A DNA stretch of 64,000 nt from Caldilineaceae bacterium (GTDB taxonomy: Bacteria; Chloroflexota; Anaerolineae; Caldilineales; Caldilineaceae). Below the pieces are notes generated by a model. The model made no database searches. It was not told the origin of the DNA and was given only the letters and a program-made list of their open reading frames with translations. Made by a program: the position numbers and the translations under genes. Shown here piece after piece: positions 35,517-44,002 of the stretch; within the stretch, counting starts at the first letter, position 1, and each line of letters starts with the position of its first letter. Where the stretch lies: NCBI GenBank assembly GCA_019637645.1, contig JAHBVH010000017.1, forward strand, positions 52,195-116,194, in the 5' to 3' direction.

Positions 35517-35914
35517 AATTCCCAGATGCTCAGATCTTCTTCATGATCATCGATGGCATAGCGCTCTAGATCGGCCATGGTGATGAATTCCAGCGCCGAA
35601 ATATGGGTGGAGGCCAGTTTAATGGGTGGTGCTACACCAGCCTTGAGCGCTTCTTGCCACCGATCCGCACAAAGGCACCAGTAGTCGCCGGGCTTTAAGC
35701 CAGGAAAGAGAAATTCAGGCCGCGGGGTGCTTAGATCATTGCCCCGTTGGCGCGAAAATTCTAAAAATTCTTCGGTCATTTGGGCGCAGACCACATGAAT
35801 GCCCACATCATCGGCACCGGTACGACAGCAACCATCGCGATAGAAGCCTGTCATCGGTTCTGTGCAGCAGACTTCTAGCGTTTCACCTAATACATTTTTT
35901 GGTTCGTACATCAT
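35513..35914 (-). CDS. DUF2237 family protein
   Basis: A 133-residue member of DUF2237, small bacterial proteins of unknown function. The hallmarks are present: NVLGETLEVC, TGFYRDGCCRTGADDVGIHVVCAQ (here as TGFYRDGCCRTG and DVGIHVVCAQMT), FPGLKPGDYWCLCADRW and the C-terminal VxLxxTHxxAL stretch. Many conserved Cys, His and Asp suggest metal binding. Convergent overlap of four bases with the acetyltransferase gene. Confidence 0.9.
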   Translation of the reverse strand: MMYEPKNVLGETLEVCCTEPMTGFYRDGCCRTGADDVGIHVVCAQMTEEFLEFSRQRGNDLSTPRPEFLFPGLKPGDYWCLCADRWQEALKAGVAPPIKLASTHISALEFITMADLERYAIDDHEEDLSIWEF

Positions 35915-35965
35915 TACTCCGACGACCCTTTACTTTTGGTTCATTACTGAGGCTTATTCCGTGAC

Positions 35966-35998
35966 AGAGCTGACAGGTTTACAAAACCTGTCAGCTCT
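35966..35998. repeat. Dispersed palindrome, family A copy
   Basis: 15-bp perfect arms AGAGCTGACAGGTTT/AAACCTGTCAGCTCT around ACA, between DUF2237 and the methyltransferase gene. Confidence 0.65.
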
Positions 35999-36072
35999 CT
36001 TGGGCGTTTATGAGAACCACCGCGCCAAAGAGAGAAAAGTTCCCCGACGACGCTCTCTGCTGGTTCATGACT

Positions 36073-36540
36073 TTAGGCCAGCAAATACCCCTCATGTTTC
36101 AGCAGCCATTCTTTGCGCCACAAGCCCCCGCCATAACCGGTCAAGCGGCCATTGCTGCCGATAATGCGATGGCAAGGCGCGATAATGGAGATGGGATTTT
36201 GTCCATTCGCGGCCCCAACCGCCCGGGCTGCTCTGGGGTTATCCAAGGCATTGGCGATGCTTTGATAGGCACACGTTTTGCCGTAGGGGACGGCCAGCAA
36301 GTATTCCCACACCTGTTTCTGGAAAGTAGTGCCTTGAAAGCGCAGTGGAATTGTAAACACTTGTCGCGTGTTGGCAAAATACTCTTCTAGCTGGGCTTGT
36401 GCCAATGCCAACAGGGGCGAGGTCTGGCTGGGCTGGCGCTCTTCCTCAACAAAATATAAAGTCGCCACTGCTTCGGCGGTTGCCCCTAGTTCAATCAAGC
36501 CGACGGGTGATTGGTAGTAGGTATATTGAAGCGGCAGCAT
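36073..36540 (-). CDS. ogt: Methylated-DNA-protein cysteine methyltransferase
   Basis: A 155-residue O6-alkylguanine-DNA repair protein. The active-site Cys123 lies in IIAPCHRIIGSNG, preceded by the DNA-binding helix TFQKQVWEYLLAVPYGKT and followed by LTGYGGGLWRKEWLLKHE. It removes methyl groups from guanine irreversibly. ATG 36538-36540 has AAGGAAAG upstream. A longer in-frame reading starts 96 bases earlier but adds atypical sequence. Ogt and Ada-C types cannot be separated; the single-domain length fits Ogt. Confidence 0.92.
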   Translation of the reverse strand: MLPLQYTYYQSPVGLIELGATAEAVATLYFVEEERQPSQTSPLLALAQAQLEEYFANTRQVFTIPLRFQGTTFQKQVWEYLLAVPYGKTCAYQSIANALDNPRAARAVGAANGQNPISIIAPCHRIIGSNGRLTGYGGGLWRKEWLLKHEGYLLA

Positions 36541-36635
36541 AAAAATTCTTTCCTTGGTCTCAATAGTACACTGTTGCTTCAGCTCTTTGCTATGGCCGCC
36601 CGCGCCCAACCCTCGAAAGGTACGGAGCCTCCGCA

Positions 36636-36690
36636 AGCCACGCCAGCGAAAGCCCGCTTGAACGGGCGTGGCTGCCTAGCACCGTCCTGT
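36636..36690. repeat. Dispersed repeat, family C copy 2
   Basis: GCCACGCC...AAGCCCGCTTGAACGGGCGTGGC palindrome, followed by TGCCTAGCACCGT, which parallels TCCTTAGCACCGT after the copy at 58936-59014. Confidence 0.5.
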
Positions 36691-36732
36691 CAGGTCTCTG
36701 GTCACGCTGATCAACTGCGTAACTTCTAACTG
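36680..36732. repeat. Dispersed repeat, family B copy with family A half-site
   Basis: CCTGTCAGGTCTCTGGTCACGCTG then ATCAACTGCGTAACTTCTAACTG, written as two pieces here. Parallels 46548-46590 almost base for base. Confidence 0.5.
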
Positions 36733-37160
36733 TAATAGCTGCATTAGATAATAAATTATGCTTCCACGTCACTTGGCTCAGATGTCGTTATGTCGAGGGC
36801 GGACCAGTTCGGGCCGCATACCCCATCCCTGCTACGCCTGCCGCAAACAAGTACTGGATTGACGTGCGTGGTTGGCAAGGAAGTTGCTGCACCTGCTTTC
36901 CTATGCTATTCTACCATCCGCTGATCGATATATTGAAATATCAGCTTTACTTCGCTATCGGTTCAGCATCACAGGCGCAGCCGTGCGTCGAAGGAACTGG
37001 TGTGATTGCCGCCCGTTGTTACCCGCCATTGTGCCACGCTCGAGCTAATTCCCTCCCTTCGCTATGCATGATTCAATACGTAACTCCTGCCTGAGTTACT
37101 AAAGCTGACAGTTTGTGCAAACTTGACGGATTTTACTACGTGCGTAACGATTGATGGTTA

Positions 37161-37216
37161 GGCTTTACGCAGTTGGTCGGTATGACCAGCGACCTGACAG
37201 GGTTGGAAAACCTGCC
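37161..37216. repeat. Dispersed repeat, family B plus degenerate family A
   Basis: GGCTTTACGCAGTTGGTCGG then TATGACCAGC, followed by CCTGACAGGGTTGGAAAACC. It combines the two repeat families 45 bases upstream of the protease start. Confidence 0.5.
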
Positions 37217-37261
37217 TGGCCCAAGTGTGTAATTTCTAAGTATTAAAACGAGAGAACTCCC

Positions 37262-38899
37262 ATGCAAAAAAGAATCAATTGGTGTGTCATCGCCCTGGTC
37301 TGTAGCTGTGCTGGGCTATTGATGATGCCGCCCTTCGCCCGCTCCTTGACTGCTTCTGCTGCTCCAGCTGTGCAACAACCAGATACCCAGCCGCAAGATG
37401 TTGATAGCCCGGCCATTGTGGGTGGGGTAGAGGCAGTACCCAATGCGTGGCCTTGGATGGCTGCCTTGATTTCTGCTAGCCAAACGCGGGCCGTGCTCTT
37501 CTGTGGCGGCGCTGTGATCGATCCCAAGTGGGTCTTAACTGCGGCGCACTGTGCCTATAACGTTGACGGCTCGCCTTTACAGCCCAGTCAGGTTGATGTA
37601 TTGGTTGGCCGCCATCGGCTGAGCACTGAAGACGGCCAACGGGTCGATGTTGTGCGGATCATTCGCCACCCTGGGTATCAAAACAACGAAAGTTATGATA
37701 ATGATCTAGCCTTGTTTGAGCTAGCGACGCCCGTGGCCGTAACACCCTTGAAATTCATCGACCAGGCCACGACCCAACTTGAAACACCTGGTCGCAATGT
37801 GACGGTGATTGGTTGGGGCGCTACCATGAGTGGGGGTGGCACTAGTGATGTGCTGCGCCAGGTCGAGGTGCCGCTTGTCAGCACGGACACCTGTCGGCAG
37901 TCCTATGGCATCTTTGATAGCACCGTTACCGATAATATGATCTGTGCCGGATTACGGGCTGGTGGGAAAGATTCTTGTCAGGGCGACAGTGGTGGCCCCT
38001 TAATGACCTTTGACAACGCAACCTCATCTTGGAAACAAGTGGGGATTGTCAGTTGGGGGGAAGGCTGTGCCGAGCCGAATTTCTATGGTGTCTATACACG
38101 CATTTCGCGCTATGCTGATTGGGTGGCCGCGCAGATTCCCCAATTGTTAACCCCAACGCCAACCGCTACGGCAACGCCCACCATAACGCCGACCCCAACC
38201 CCGACGCCAACGGGGACGCGCCTAGCAACGGCAACGCCAACCGCGACAACTACCCCAACCCTCACGCCCACGCGTGAGGGTAGTGCTGCATTTCTGCCTT
38301 TTGTGGCCTATGATCCGGTGTTTCTGCTGCGTAACGGGGATTTTGAAGCGGGGGTGACGAGCTGGGAGGAATTTTCTGCGCGCAATGCCGCCTTGATCCA
38401 ATCGGTGTCGGGCAGCGCGCTAACGGCTCATAGCGGTGAGTGGATTGCTTGGCTGGCCGGCCTCAATCGGGAAGTTTCTCTGGTGAAACAGCAGGTGACC
38501 ATACCAGACGAAACGCCGATCCTGCAATTTTGGCATTGGATTGCTTCGGACGATCAATGTGGGTATGACCTAGCTGGTGTGCTGATCGGCGAGGATGTGG
38601 TCGAACGATTGGATCTCTGTGCAGAGACAGCAACCGATGGTTGGGTGTTGCATAGCATAGACCTAGCTGCCTATGCGGGCGAGACGGTCATCCTTGAACT
38701 GCGGGCCGAAACGGATAGTGCAATCATCAGCCATTGGCTTATTGATGACGTTACCTTGGGCTCTGTACCGATGGCCGCCCAACAGCCGCAGCAAGGTATC
38801 GTTACCTTCCCCACTAGCAAAGAAGCAAACCACAATCCACTGGCAACGCCTCTTCCCAATCGGGATGCTCTCCGCCTCTGGACACCAGCGCAACGTTGA
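37262..38899 (+). CDS. Secreted trypsin-like serine protease with a C-terminal jelly-roll-like domain
   Basis: A 545-residue S1A protease with signal peptide (1-34). The mature end IVGG is at 52-55, and the triad is His96 in TAAHC, Asp148 in NDLAL and Ser243 in GDSGGP. Asp237, six residues before the Ser, predicts cleavage after Lys or Arg. A Thr/Pro linker (about 296-335) precedes AAFLPFVAYDP and a beta-rich domain (about 350-510, NGDFEAGVTSW...FWHWIASDD) resembling carbohydrate-binding or P-like domains. The activation site reads SPA-IVGG, not Arg/Lys-IVGG, so another protease must activate it. ATG 37262 follows GAGAG. Confidence 0.88.
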   Translation: MQKRINWCVIALVCSCAGLLMMPPFARSLTASAAPAVQQPDTQPQDVDSPAIVGGVEAVPNAWPWMAALISASQTRAVLFCGGAVIDPKWVLTAAHCAYNVDGSPLQPSQVDVLVGRHRLSTEDGQRVDVVRIIRHPGYQNNESYDNDLALFELATPVAVTPLKFIDQATTQLETPGRNVTVIGWGATMSGGGTSDVLRQVEVPLVSTDTCRQSYGIFDSTVTDNMICAGLRAGGKDSCQGDSGGPLMTFDNATSSWKQVGIVSWGEGCAEPNFYGVYTRISRYADWVAAQIPQLLTPTPTATATPTITPTPTPTPTGTRLATATPTATTTPTLTPTREGSAAFLPFVAYDPVFLLRNGDFEAGVTSWEEFSARNAALIQSVSGSALTAHSGEWIAWLAGLNREVSLVKQQVTIPDETPILQFWHWIASDDQCGYDLAGVLIGEDVVERLDLCAETATDGWVLHSIDLAAYAGETVILELRAETDSAIISHWLIDDVTLGSVPMAAQQPQQGIVTFPTSKEANHNPLATPLPNRDALRLWTPAQR

Positions 38900-38940
38900 C
38901 AAGGCCATGGGTCTCCTCGGAGACAGCCGTGCGGCGGGAT

Positions 38941-40209
38941 TTATTGCGTCATCAGGGGTAGATAGAGATGGCGCACGGGCTGGTAGGCCGGTGGATTGTT
39001 GACGAGCGTGATCAGTTGGTTGAAGGCACCAAGGATATCTAGGTTGGAAAAGCGACAGTGACCATAGGCATTTACGGTGATGGCTTGGTGGAGCGCGAGG
39101 TTATCTGCCAACATGGTTTTGGTGCGGTACTTCATGGCTTGCTGATACGGCACCACCGGATCACCGGTGGTGTGTAGGGTCACCAGTGGATTGGCTAGTT
39201 GGCCGCTGGTTTCGTAGCTTGCGGCTAGCGCGCTCAATGCCGTTGCATCGGCGGTGTAGCGTGCCACTTGCTGGTTGAGGAGAGCGGTCGCGGTGGGGGC
39301 GGTGTACTGGCGCGTTTGATTGTCGAACGGCTGACCACCTAGCTTGGTGGTCGCGTCATTTGTCGCGAAGACATTATACCAAAGTAATTCTTCACTACTC
39401 GCCAACTTAGTGGTTGGGTCATTGGGATCGAAAGCGACACCACCGGTTGCTAACAATGCATCTACCTGGGTGGCATTGGCTGGATCGGTGAGTACAGGGC
39501 GTATCGTATTCGTGTAGTAACTGGTTTCCCAACTATCGAGTAGTTCGGTAGGAACGTGAATGGGAGTGGGTGGCATTACGGCGGGAAAAAAGTAGTCGAA
39601 GAGGACGCGAAAGTCGCCCAAATAGTTGATCTGATCCCGAAAGCTGCCATAAGGGCCACACATGGCAAGGCCGCCGTCAAAGATATCGGGATGGCGCTCG
39701 AGCGCTAGGGCCGTAATCGCCCCCCCTTCGGAAACACCAGCAAGCAACACCTTTTCTGGGGTACCTTTCTGCGCTGTAAAAAGGTCTACCACATCTACTA
39801 GATCCTGCAAACCCTCTTCAATGGCTAAGCCATTAGTTGAATAGCCGCTGGTGGCAAAGGCATAGCCTAGGCTAGTTACCAATTGATCGACACTAAAGCT
39901 ACTGCCTGGCAAACGCATTTGGTCTTCGGGGATACCAAGCGGACGGTTAGGCGCAACATATCCGTGTGCATAAACAACCAAGCGATTGTTCCAGTGGTCA
40001 GGCATGCAAATCCGATAGGCCGCCCCACTAGCTTGCATACCATCTTCACAAGCAAAGGGGACTAGGGGTATGAGGGGCGCGGCTTGGGCTGGGCCGGGAA
40101 CGATCAGATAGCTGAAAACCACGATAAGAAGCCAGCGAAGTTGCCGTGAGCGGCGATGGGGCTGCCGTTGATGGTGTGGCCGTTGGATAGGTGAACTGCT
40201 TCCGGTCAT
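38941..40209 (-). CDS. Exported alpha/beta hydrolase
   Basis: A 422-residue exported hydrolase. Residues 1-44 carry a basic region and a hydrophobic signal (WLLIVVFSYLIVPGPAQA). Nucleophile elbow GVSEGGAI near 158, an acid likely in HTTGDPVVPY near 350 and a His in YGHCRF near 387 build a Ser-Asp-His triad. A lid-like helical insert sits between. The family is related to prolyl-oligopeptidase-like or tannase-like esterases; substrate unknown. It ends HLYLPLMTQ, the short LPL motif also at the end of the polysaccharide-lyase-like protein. Confidence 0.75.
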   Translation of the reverse strand: MTGSSSPIQRPHHQRQPHRRSRQLRWLLIVVFSYLIVPGPAQAAPLIPLVPFACEDGMQASGAAYRICMPDHWNNRLVVYAHGYVAPNRPLGIPEDQMRLPGSSFSVDQLVTSLGYAFATSGYSTNGLAIEEGLQDLVDVVDLFTAQKGTPEKVLLAGVSEGGAITALALERHPDIFDGGLAMCGPYGSFRDQINYLGDFRVLFDYFFPAVMPPTPIHVPTELLDSWETSYYTNTIRPVLTDPANATQVDALLATGGVAFDPNDPTTKLASSEELLWYNVFATNDATTKLGGQPFDNQTRQYTAPTATALLNQQVARYTADATALSALAASYETSGQLANPLVTLHTTGDPVVPYQQAMKYRTKTMLADNLALHQAITVNAYGHCRFSNLDILGAFNQLITLVNNPPAYQPVRHLYLPLMTQ

Positions 40210-40229
40210 TTTGTGCCTATTTCATGGCA

Positions 40230-40508
40230 TTACATCGAAGCTTGGTTATGTTGTAATTCACGGATGGTTTTGTTGTAGAGGCTACGGAAGATCATCGGTG
40301 CACCGGCGACGACAAAGGCAGTTGCTAACTTATACCAATATTCTTTGGGAATGATCACGCGCAAGATAGCAAGGACAATCCCGGTACCAATACAGACAGT
40401 GGCCCAAGTGTATTGATCAGTAAACTTCTTGCCCATTGGCGTATTGAGGCCAATCGCGTACAGCGATGAAATCAGACCAATAATTGTATATGATTCCAAA
40501 CTACGCAT
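40230..40508 (-). CDS. Small membrane protein of unknown function
   Basis: A 92-residue protein with two or three hydrophobic segments (YTIIGLISSLYAIGL, WATVCIGTGIVLAILRVII, LATAFVVAGAPMIF). ATG 40506-40508 is preferred because AAGGA lies eight bases upstream; a 137-residue reading from 40643 is possible. The size and topology recall phage-like membrane proteins of Chloroflexota, but I cannot name a family. It sits 20 bases upstream of the hydrolase gene. Confidence 0.5.
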   Translation of the reverse strand: MRSLESYTIIGLISSLYAIGLNTPMGKKFTDQYTWATVCIGTGIVLAILRVIIPKEYWYKLATAFVVAGAPMIFRSLYNKTIRELQHNQASM

Positions 40509-40881
40509 GGTTGAATCCTTCAAATTACTCTGATTATCATAAGTCGGATAGGCTAGAATAGACTTACCAAGTATACGTAATTTGTCGTAAAATCCATAAT
40601 CTGTCTTCGCGTTGATTGCGCTGTATGGGCTTTGTGATTTCATAAATTTTTACCTATGGCTGCTGGCCGCAGACCAAGTGCCTTGTGTATAATCAGTCGA
40701 CACCGTGGGAAAATAACGGCGAAACCAGGTTATCTTGAGAAGCTGGGTTTGTGATATCGTTCACTGATACAAGAAATGCATAATCATGTAACGTTAAAGC
40801 AGGGCGATAGTTTCCCGAAATGGGCTTTCGATCCCTATCTTTCTTCTGAGTATAGCACGAGTCATCGCTGAAGGACAGTCA

Positions 40882-41232
40882 ATGGCGCAACCTAAGAGGT
40901 TTGTTTGGCTAGGATATGCCCTCATTTGGCTAGGATTGGCCGCTATGGCTGCCGTGGTAGTTTGGCAAGCGCATGTCACCACCCTCTATCTGGCTGCCCT
41001 ATTGATCCAAAATCCGGCCTTGCGACCATCGGGCTGGAGCAGCGCCACGTTGGTCGGGCTCAGTAAATTATCGGTACTCGGCTGGGGTACGCTTTGGTTG
41101 ATGGGTACTTCTTATCTCGAATATCAGCTGCGGACCAGCGTCCTGGAGCACCGTCTGTTGCAACAAACTGGCCGGTGCCTGCTGATTCTGGTGGGTTGTT
41201 TCGGCATCGTCTACCTGCCCACTTTGTTCTAA
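40882..41232 (+). CDS. Small membrane protein of unknown function
   Basis: A 116-residue protein with three predicted helices (LGYALIWLGLAAMAAVVVW, LSKLSVLGWGTLWLMGTSYL, CLLILVGCFGIVYLPTLF). Good start: GAAGGACAGTCA then ATG. No recognisable family or neighbour-based role; 99 bases before the homocysteine methyltransferase gene. Confidence 0.65.
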   Translation: MAQPKRFVWLGYALIWLGLAAMAAVVVWQAHVTTLYLAALLIQNPALRPSGWSSATLVGLSKLSVLGWGTLWLMGTSYLEYQLRTSVLEHRLLQQTGRCLLILVGCFGIVYLPTLF

Positions 41233-41331
41233 GAAGCTGTTGCAAAAGGTAGTTGACTCCTCCACATCTGACCGGTTTTGATGAAGGGTAAGCAAATAGT
41301 TCGGCAAACGGCGGCTGAATGGAGCGATCAC

Positions 41332-42303
41332 ATGTCCCTTTTCCAACCATTACTTGCACAACAAGGCGTTGTTATTCTGGATGGTGCGCTGGCGACCGTG
41401 TTGGAGCACCGCGGTGCGGATCTCAAAGATCCGCTCTGGTCGGCAAAGATCTTGCTGGAACAGCCCGATCTGATCCGCCAGCTTCACTATGACTATTTTG
41501 TGGCGGGTGCCAATGTCGCCATAACGGCTAGCTATCAGGCGAGCTTTGCTGGCCTTGCGGCGCGTGGTCTGGCGCCAGACCACGCCACCGCGCTCATGCA
41601 GCACAGCATTCACCTGGCCCAACAAGCACGCACACAATATCTGGCCGATCTACGCGAACACGAGGTTCAGCACGAGCATTCTCATCGCTCCCCTTCTCTC
41701 TTTGTCGCGGCTTCTGTTGGTCCCTACGGCGCTTATTTACACGACGGCTCAGAATATCACGGTGATTATGGGCTGACCGTTGCACAACTAATGGATTGGC
41801 ACCGCCCGCGGCTGGCCGTGTTAGCTGCGAGCGGTGCTGATTTATTGGCGTGTGAAACGATCCCCTCTTTGGCCGAGGGCGAAGCACTGATGCGCCTTTT
41901 GGCGGAATTTCCCACACAATCGGCTTGGTTGAGTTTTAGTTGTTGCGATGGGGCGCATGTCTGCCACGGTGAGCGCTTTGCCGACTGTGTGGCGCTCGCT
42001 AACACAAGCCCACAAATCGTGGCGGTTGGGGTCAATTGTACCGCGCCGCGCTATGTAGAAGCGCTCCTCATGGACGCGGCGCGGGTAACACAAAAGCTCC
42101 TCGTGGCCTACCCAAACCGCGGGGAACAGTGGGATGCTGGTCAGCAATGCTGGTTGCCCGCGGCGGATTCAGTTGATTTTATCACAGCAGCAGAACGCTG
42201 GTACGCGGCTGGCGCACGTTTGATCGGTGGTTGCTGTCGTACCACGCCGTCGGATATTGCTGTGTTGGCGCGGCTAGCGCTATCGCGCCCCAAGGCTAGC
42301 TAA
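41332..42303 (+). CDS. Homocysteine S-methyltransferase family protein
   Basis: A 323-residue zinc enzyme of the MmuM/BHMT family, which methylates homocysteine from S-methylmethionine or related donors. It opens VVILDGALATVLEHRGAD, and the zinc-binding cysteines are in VGVNCTAP and the C-terminal GGCCRTTP. Length fits MmuM. ATG 41332 follows GGAG at eight bases; an upstream in-frame ATG (41278) is less likely. A degenerate family A half-site lies just upstream. Confidence 0.9.
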   Translation: MSLFQPLLAQQGVVILDGALATVLEHRGADLKDPLWSAKILLEQPDLIRQLHYDYFVAGANVAITASYQASFAGLAARGLAPDHATALMQHSIHLAQQARTQYLADLREHEVQHEHSHRSPSLFVAASVGPYGAYLHDGSEYHGDYGLTVAQLMDWHRPRLAVLAASGADLLACETIPSLAEGEALMRLLAEFPTQSAWLSFSCCDGAHVCHGERFADCVALANTSPQIVAVGVNCTAPRYVEALLMDAARVTQKLLVAYPNRGEQWDAGQQCWLPAADSVDFITAAERWYAAGARLIGGCCRTTPSDIAVLARLALSRPKAS

Positions 42304-42336
42304 CCAGCGCAGTTGGTCTGGTTAGTCACTGAACGC

Positions 42337-43554
42337 CTACCGTCCGTCTCTGCTTTCCTTGCTCTGCTGTCGCGGGCGAAGGAACAAAATGAGGAGTGGC
42401 GCAATCAGCAGTGAACTGACACCTATTTGGATTCCCCACTCTTCAGCGATGAGGCCAATGAGCAAGGGCGCGCCGATCTCAATGGGAGCAAAGAGCGCGT
42501 GCAAGGCCCCTACCGTGCCAGTACGCCCTGGTAGGGCGGCAAAGGCTTGGGCTTGGGCAATCGGGAACCACGGTGCCGCACCGATCCCTGTCAATAAGAG
42601 GCCAAAGAGCGCCAGCCATGCATTGGCGGCCATAATGAAGCAAAGCAAGCCACTGATGGTGATCAGCGCCGCATAGCCGAGCACCTTGGTTGGCAAGATT
42701 TGCTTGCCCCACCGCGCTAGCCAGCCCAAGCTAAGTAACCCGCCGCCGACAGGTGCTAATAAGAATAAACTGACAGTGCTCGCTGCCACATGGAGCCGGT
42801 CGGTGAGCAAGAGGCCAGCAAAGCCAAGAAAAAGTTCATCCAGCAACGAAGGAATTGTTGCCAGCAGCAACCAACGTAGCAGATCGGGGGCTTGTAGACC
42901 AGCGGCCAAGTTGGCGCGGAGCGTCTGCCAAAAGGGCGGCTCCTGTTCGCCGGGAGCTATCGTGGATTGAGCCTTGGTCGGGCGTTGCACCCCGAGGAAA
43001 AGGGCGAAGGTGAACCAGATCAGTGCGCCCATGCCCATGAGCAGACGCCAACTACCCTGCAGTGCAAGGGTGGCTGCTACAACTAGTGGTCCCACCAGGT
43101 CACCAATCGTGGACAGAAAGCCCCAGCGGGTTGTGGTCGATAGGGTCGCGGCGGGGGCTTGGTCGATCAGAATCGCGCCGCCGATGCTAACGGCGGCACT
43201 ATTCGTCGCGCCCATGAGGATAAAAGCAACCAAGAGCCACTCCCAGCTAGGGCTGCTGCCAGCCAGCGCAAAACCGAGCGCCAACCCAACCATGCCACCC
43301 AATACGAGGCGCGGTTTGGGCCAATAATCGCTGGCTGCATTCAGCATTGGGTTGATCAACAAGCCCGTCAACTCGGCGATCGTAAAGAGCAGCCCGACCT
43401 GGGTGTAGCTAAAGTGCAATTCCGCGCGTGCCAGGGGGAGGGTCAAGACGGGGATGCCAGAGACAAGCTCATCAATGAAGGGTAGACAAAAGAGGGTCAT
43501 CCGAAAAAGCCGCGGTGTCGCCCACTGCTGTCGCCACTCTGCTAAACGTGACAT
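42337..43554 (-). CDS. Major facilitator superfamily transporter
   Basis: A 405-residue inner-membrane transporter with twelve predicted helices. The loop 2-3 motif is divergent (NPMLNAASDYWPKPRLVLGG). Short cytoplasmic ends and no extra domain suggest a drug or metabolite exporter of no specific subgroup. ATG 43552-43554 has AAGGAA seven bases upstream; the long in-frame extension upstream falls in a structured leader. Substrate unknown. Confidence 0.82.
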   Translation of the reverse strand: MSRLAEWRQQWATPRLFRMTLFCLPFIDELVSGIPVLTLPLARAELHFSYTQVGLLFTIAELTGLLINPMLNAASDYWPKPRLVLGGMVGLALGFALAGSSPSWEWLLVAFILMGATNSAAVSIGGAILIDQAPAATLSTTTRWGFLSTIGDLVGPLVVAATLALQGSWRLLMGMGALIWFTFALFLGVQRPTKAQSTIAPGEQEPPFWQTLRANLAAGLQAPDLLRWLLLATIPSLLDELFLGFAGLLLTDRLHVAASTVSLFLLAPVGGGLLSLGWLARWGKQILPTKVLGYAALITISGLLCFIMAANAWLALFGLLLTGIGAAPWFPIAQAQAFAALPGRTGTVGALHALFAPIEIGAPLLIGLIAEEWGIQIGVSSLLIAPLLILFLRPRQQSKESRDGR

Positions 43555-43766
43555 AACATTCCTTTCTGCAACTGCGTTTCTGATTTGAAGAAAAATAAAG
43601 TTGCAGAAAGAAAGGTGGTGCCCGCGCAAAAAGGCCAGAGGTGATGTCGCAAAAGAAGCAGCGGTCTCTGGCCCAACGGTATCGATCAATTGGCGGCTGA
43701 CTAGTAGGTCAAGGTCAACACGGACTATCTTTAATACGCATCATTTCGCCTTAGGTGGATTGTCAA
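43555..43766 (-). promoter_or_regulatory. Structured leader of the MFS gene with attenuator-like hairpins
   Basis: From a TTGACA (43761-43766; -10 weak) to the ATG. First hairpin: GGCCAGAG ... CTCTGGCC followed by TTTTT (43628-43673), terminator-like. Second: CTTTCTGCAACT/AGTTGCAGAAAG (43562-43610), whose 3' arm runs into the Shine-Dalgarno AAGGAA. The two could regulate transcription and translation of the exporter. Confidence 0.5.
43628..43673 (-). terminator. Terminator-like hairpin in the MFS leader
   Basis: 8-bp stem with a 30-base loop and five T residues on the minus strand, about 75 bases before the start codon. Confidence 0.45.
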
Positions 43767-43928
43767 GAATTGGGCTAACTGAACAAGTGCGCCGGACCCT
43801 AGTATATGTGTAGCGCTCCTGGTTGTCAATCATCCAATAACAAAGATCCAGGCGAATCGCGCACCCTCAACAAGCAGGGTTTATCCAGACGCTATCACGC
43901 AGTTCGCGATTGACCAAGACCTCCCTCT

Positions 43929-43956
43929 TTGTCCTATTTGTAAAATAAGGTACAAT
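43929..43956 (+). promoter_or_regulatory. Promoter of the M24 peptidase gene
   Basis: TTGTCC (43929-43934), 16 bases, TACAAT (43951-43956), 46 bases before the ATG. Confidence 0.5.
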
Positions 43957-44002
43957 AGCCATAATAACCTCTTTTACCACACAGAAGCGATAGCGAGGAT
44001 TT

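Larger units (their letters stand above)
36541..37261. other. Repeat-rich intergenic region
   Basis: About 720 bases without a credible gene, holding family C (36636-36690) and family B (36680-36732, 37161-37216) repeats and family A half-sites. It looks like an accumulation zone of short repeats upstream of the protease gene. Confidence 0.6.

Noticed and set aside
43600..43640. Plus-strand AAAGGTGGTGCCCGCG looks like a T-box core (AGGGTGGNACCGCG)
   Set aside because: It has an extra base, no aminoacyl-tRNA synthetase or amino-acid gene follows on the plus strand, and a specifier stem would overlap the MFS start.
43555..43689. In-frame N-terminal extension of the MFS protein from 43689
   Set aside because: The extension covers the two leader hairpins, has no ribosome binding site and lacks resemblance to MFS N-termini.
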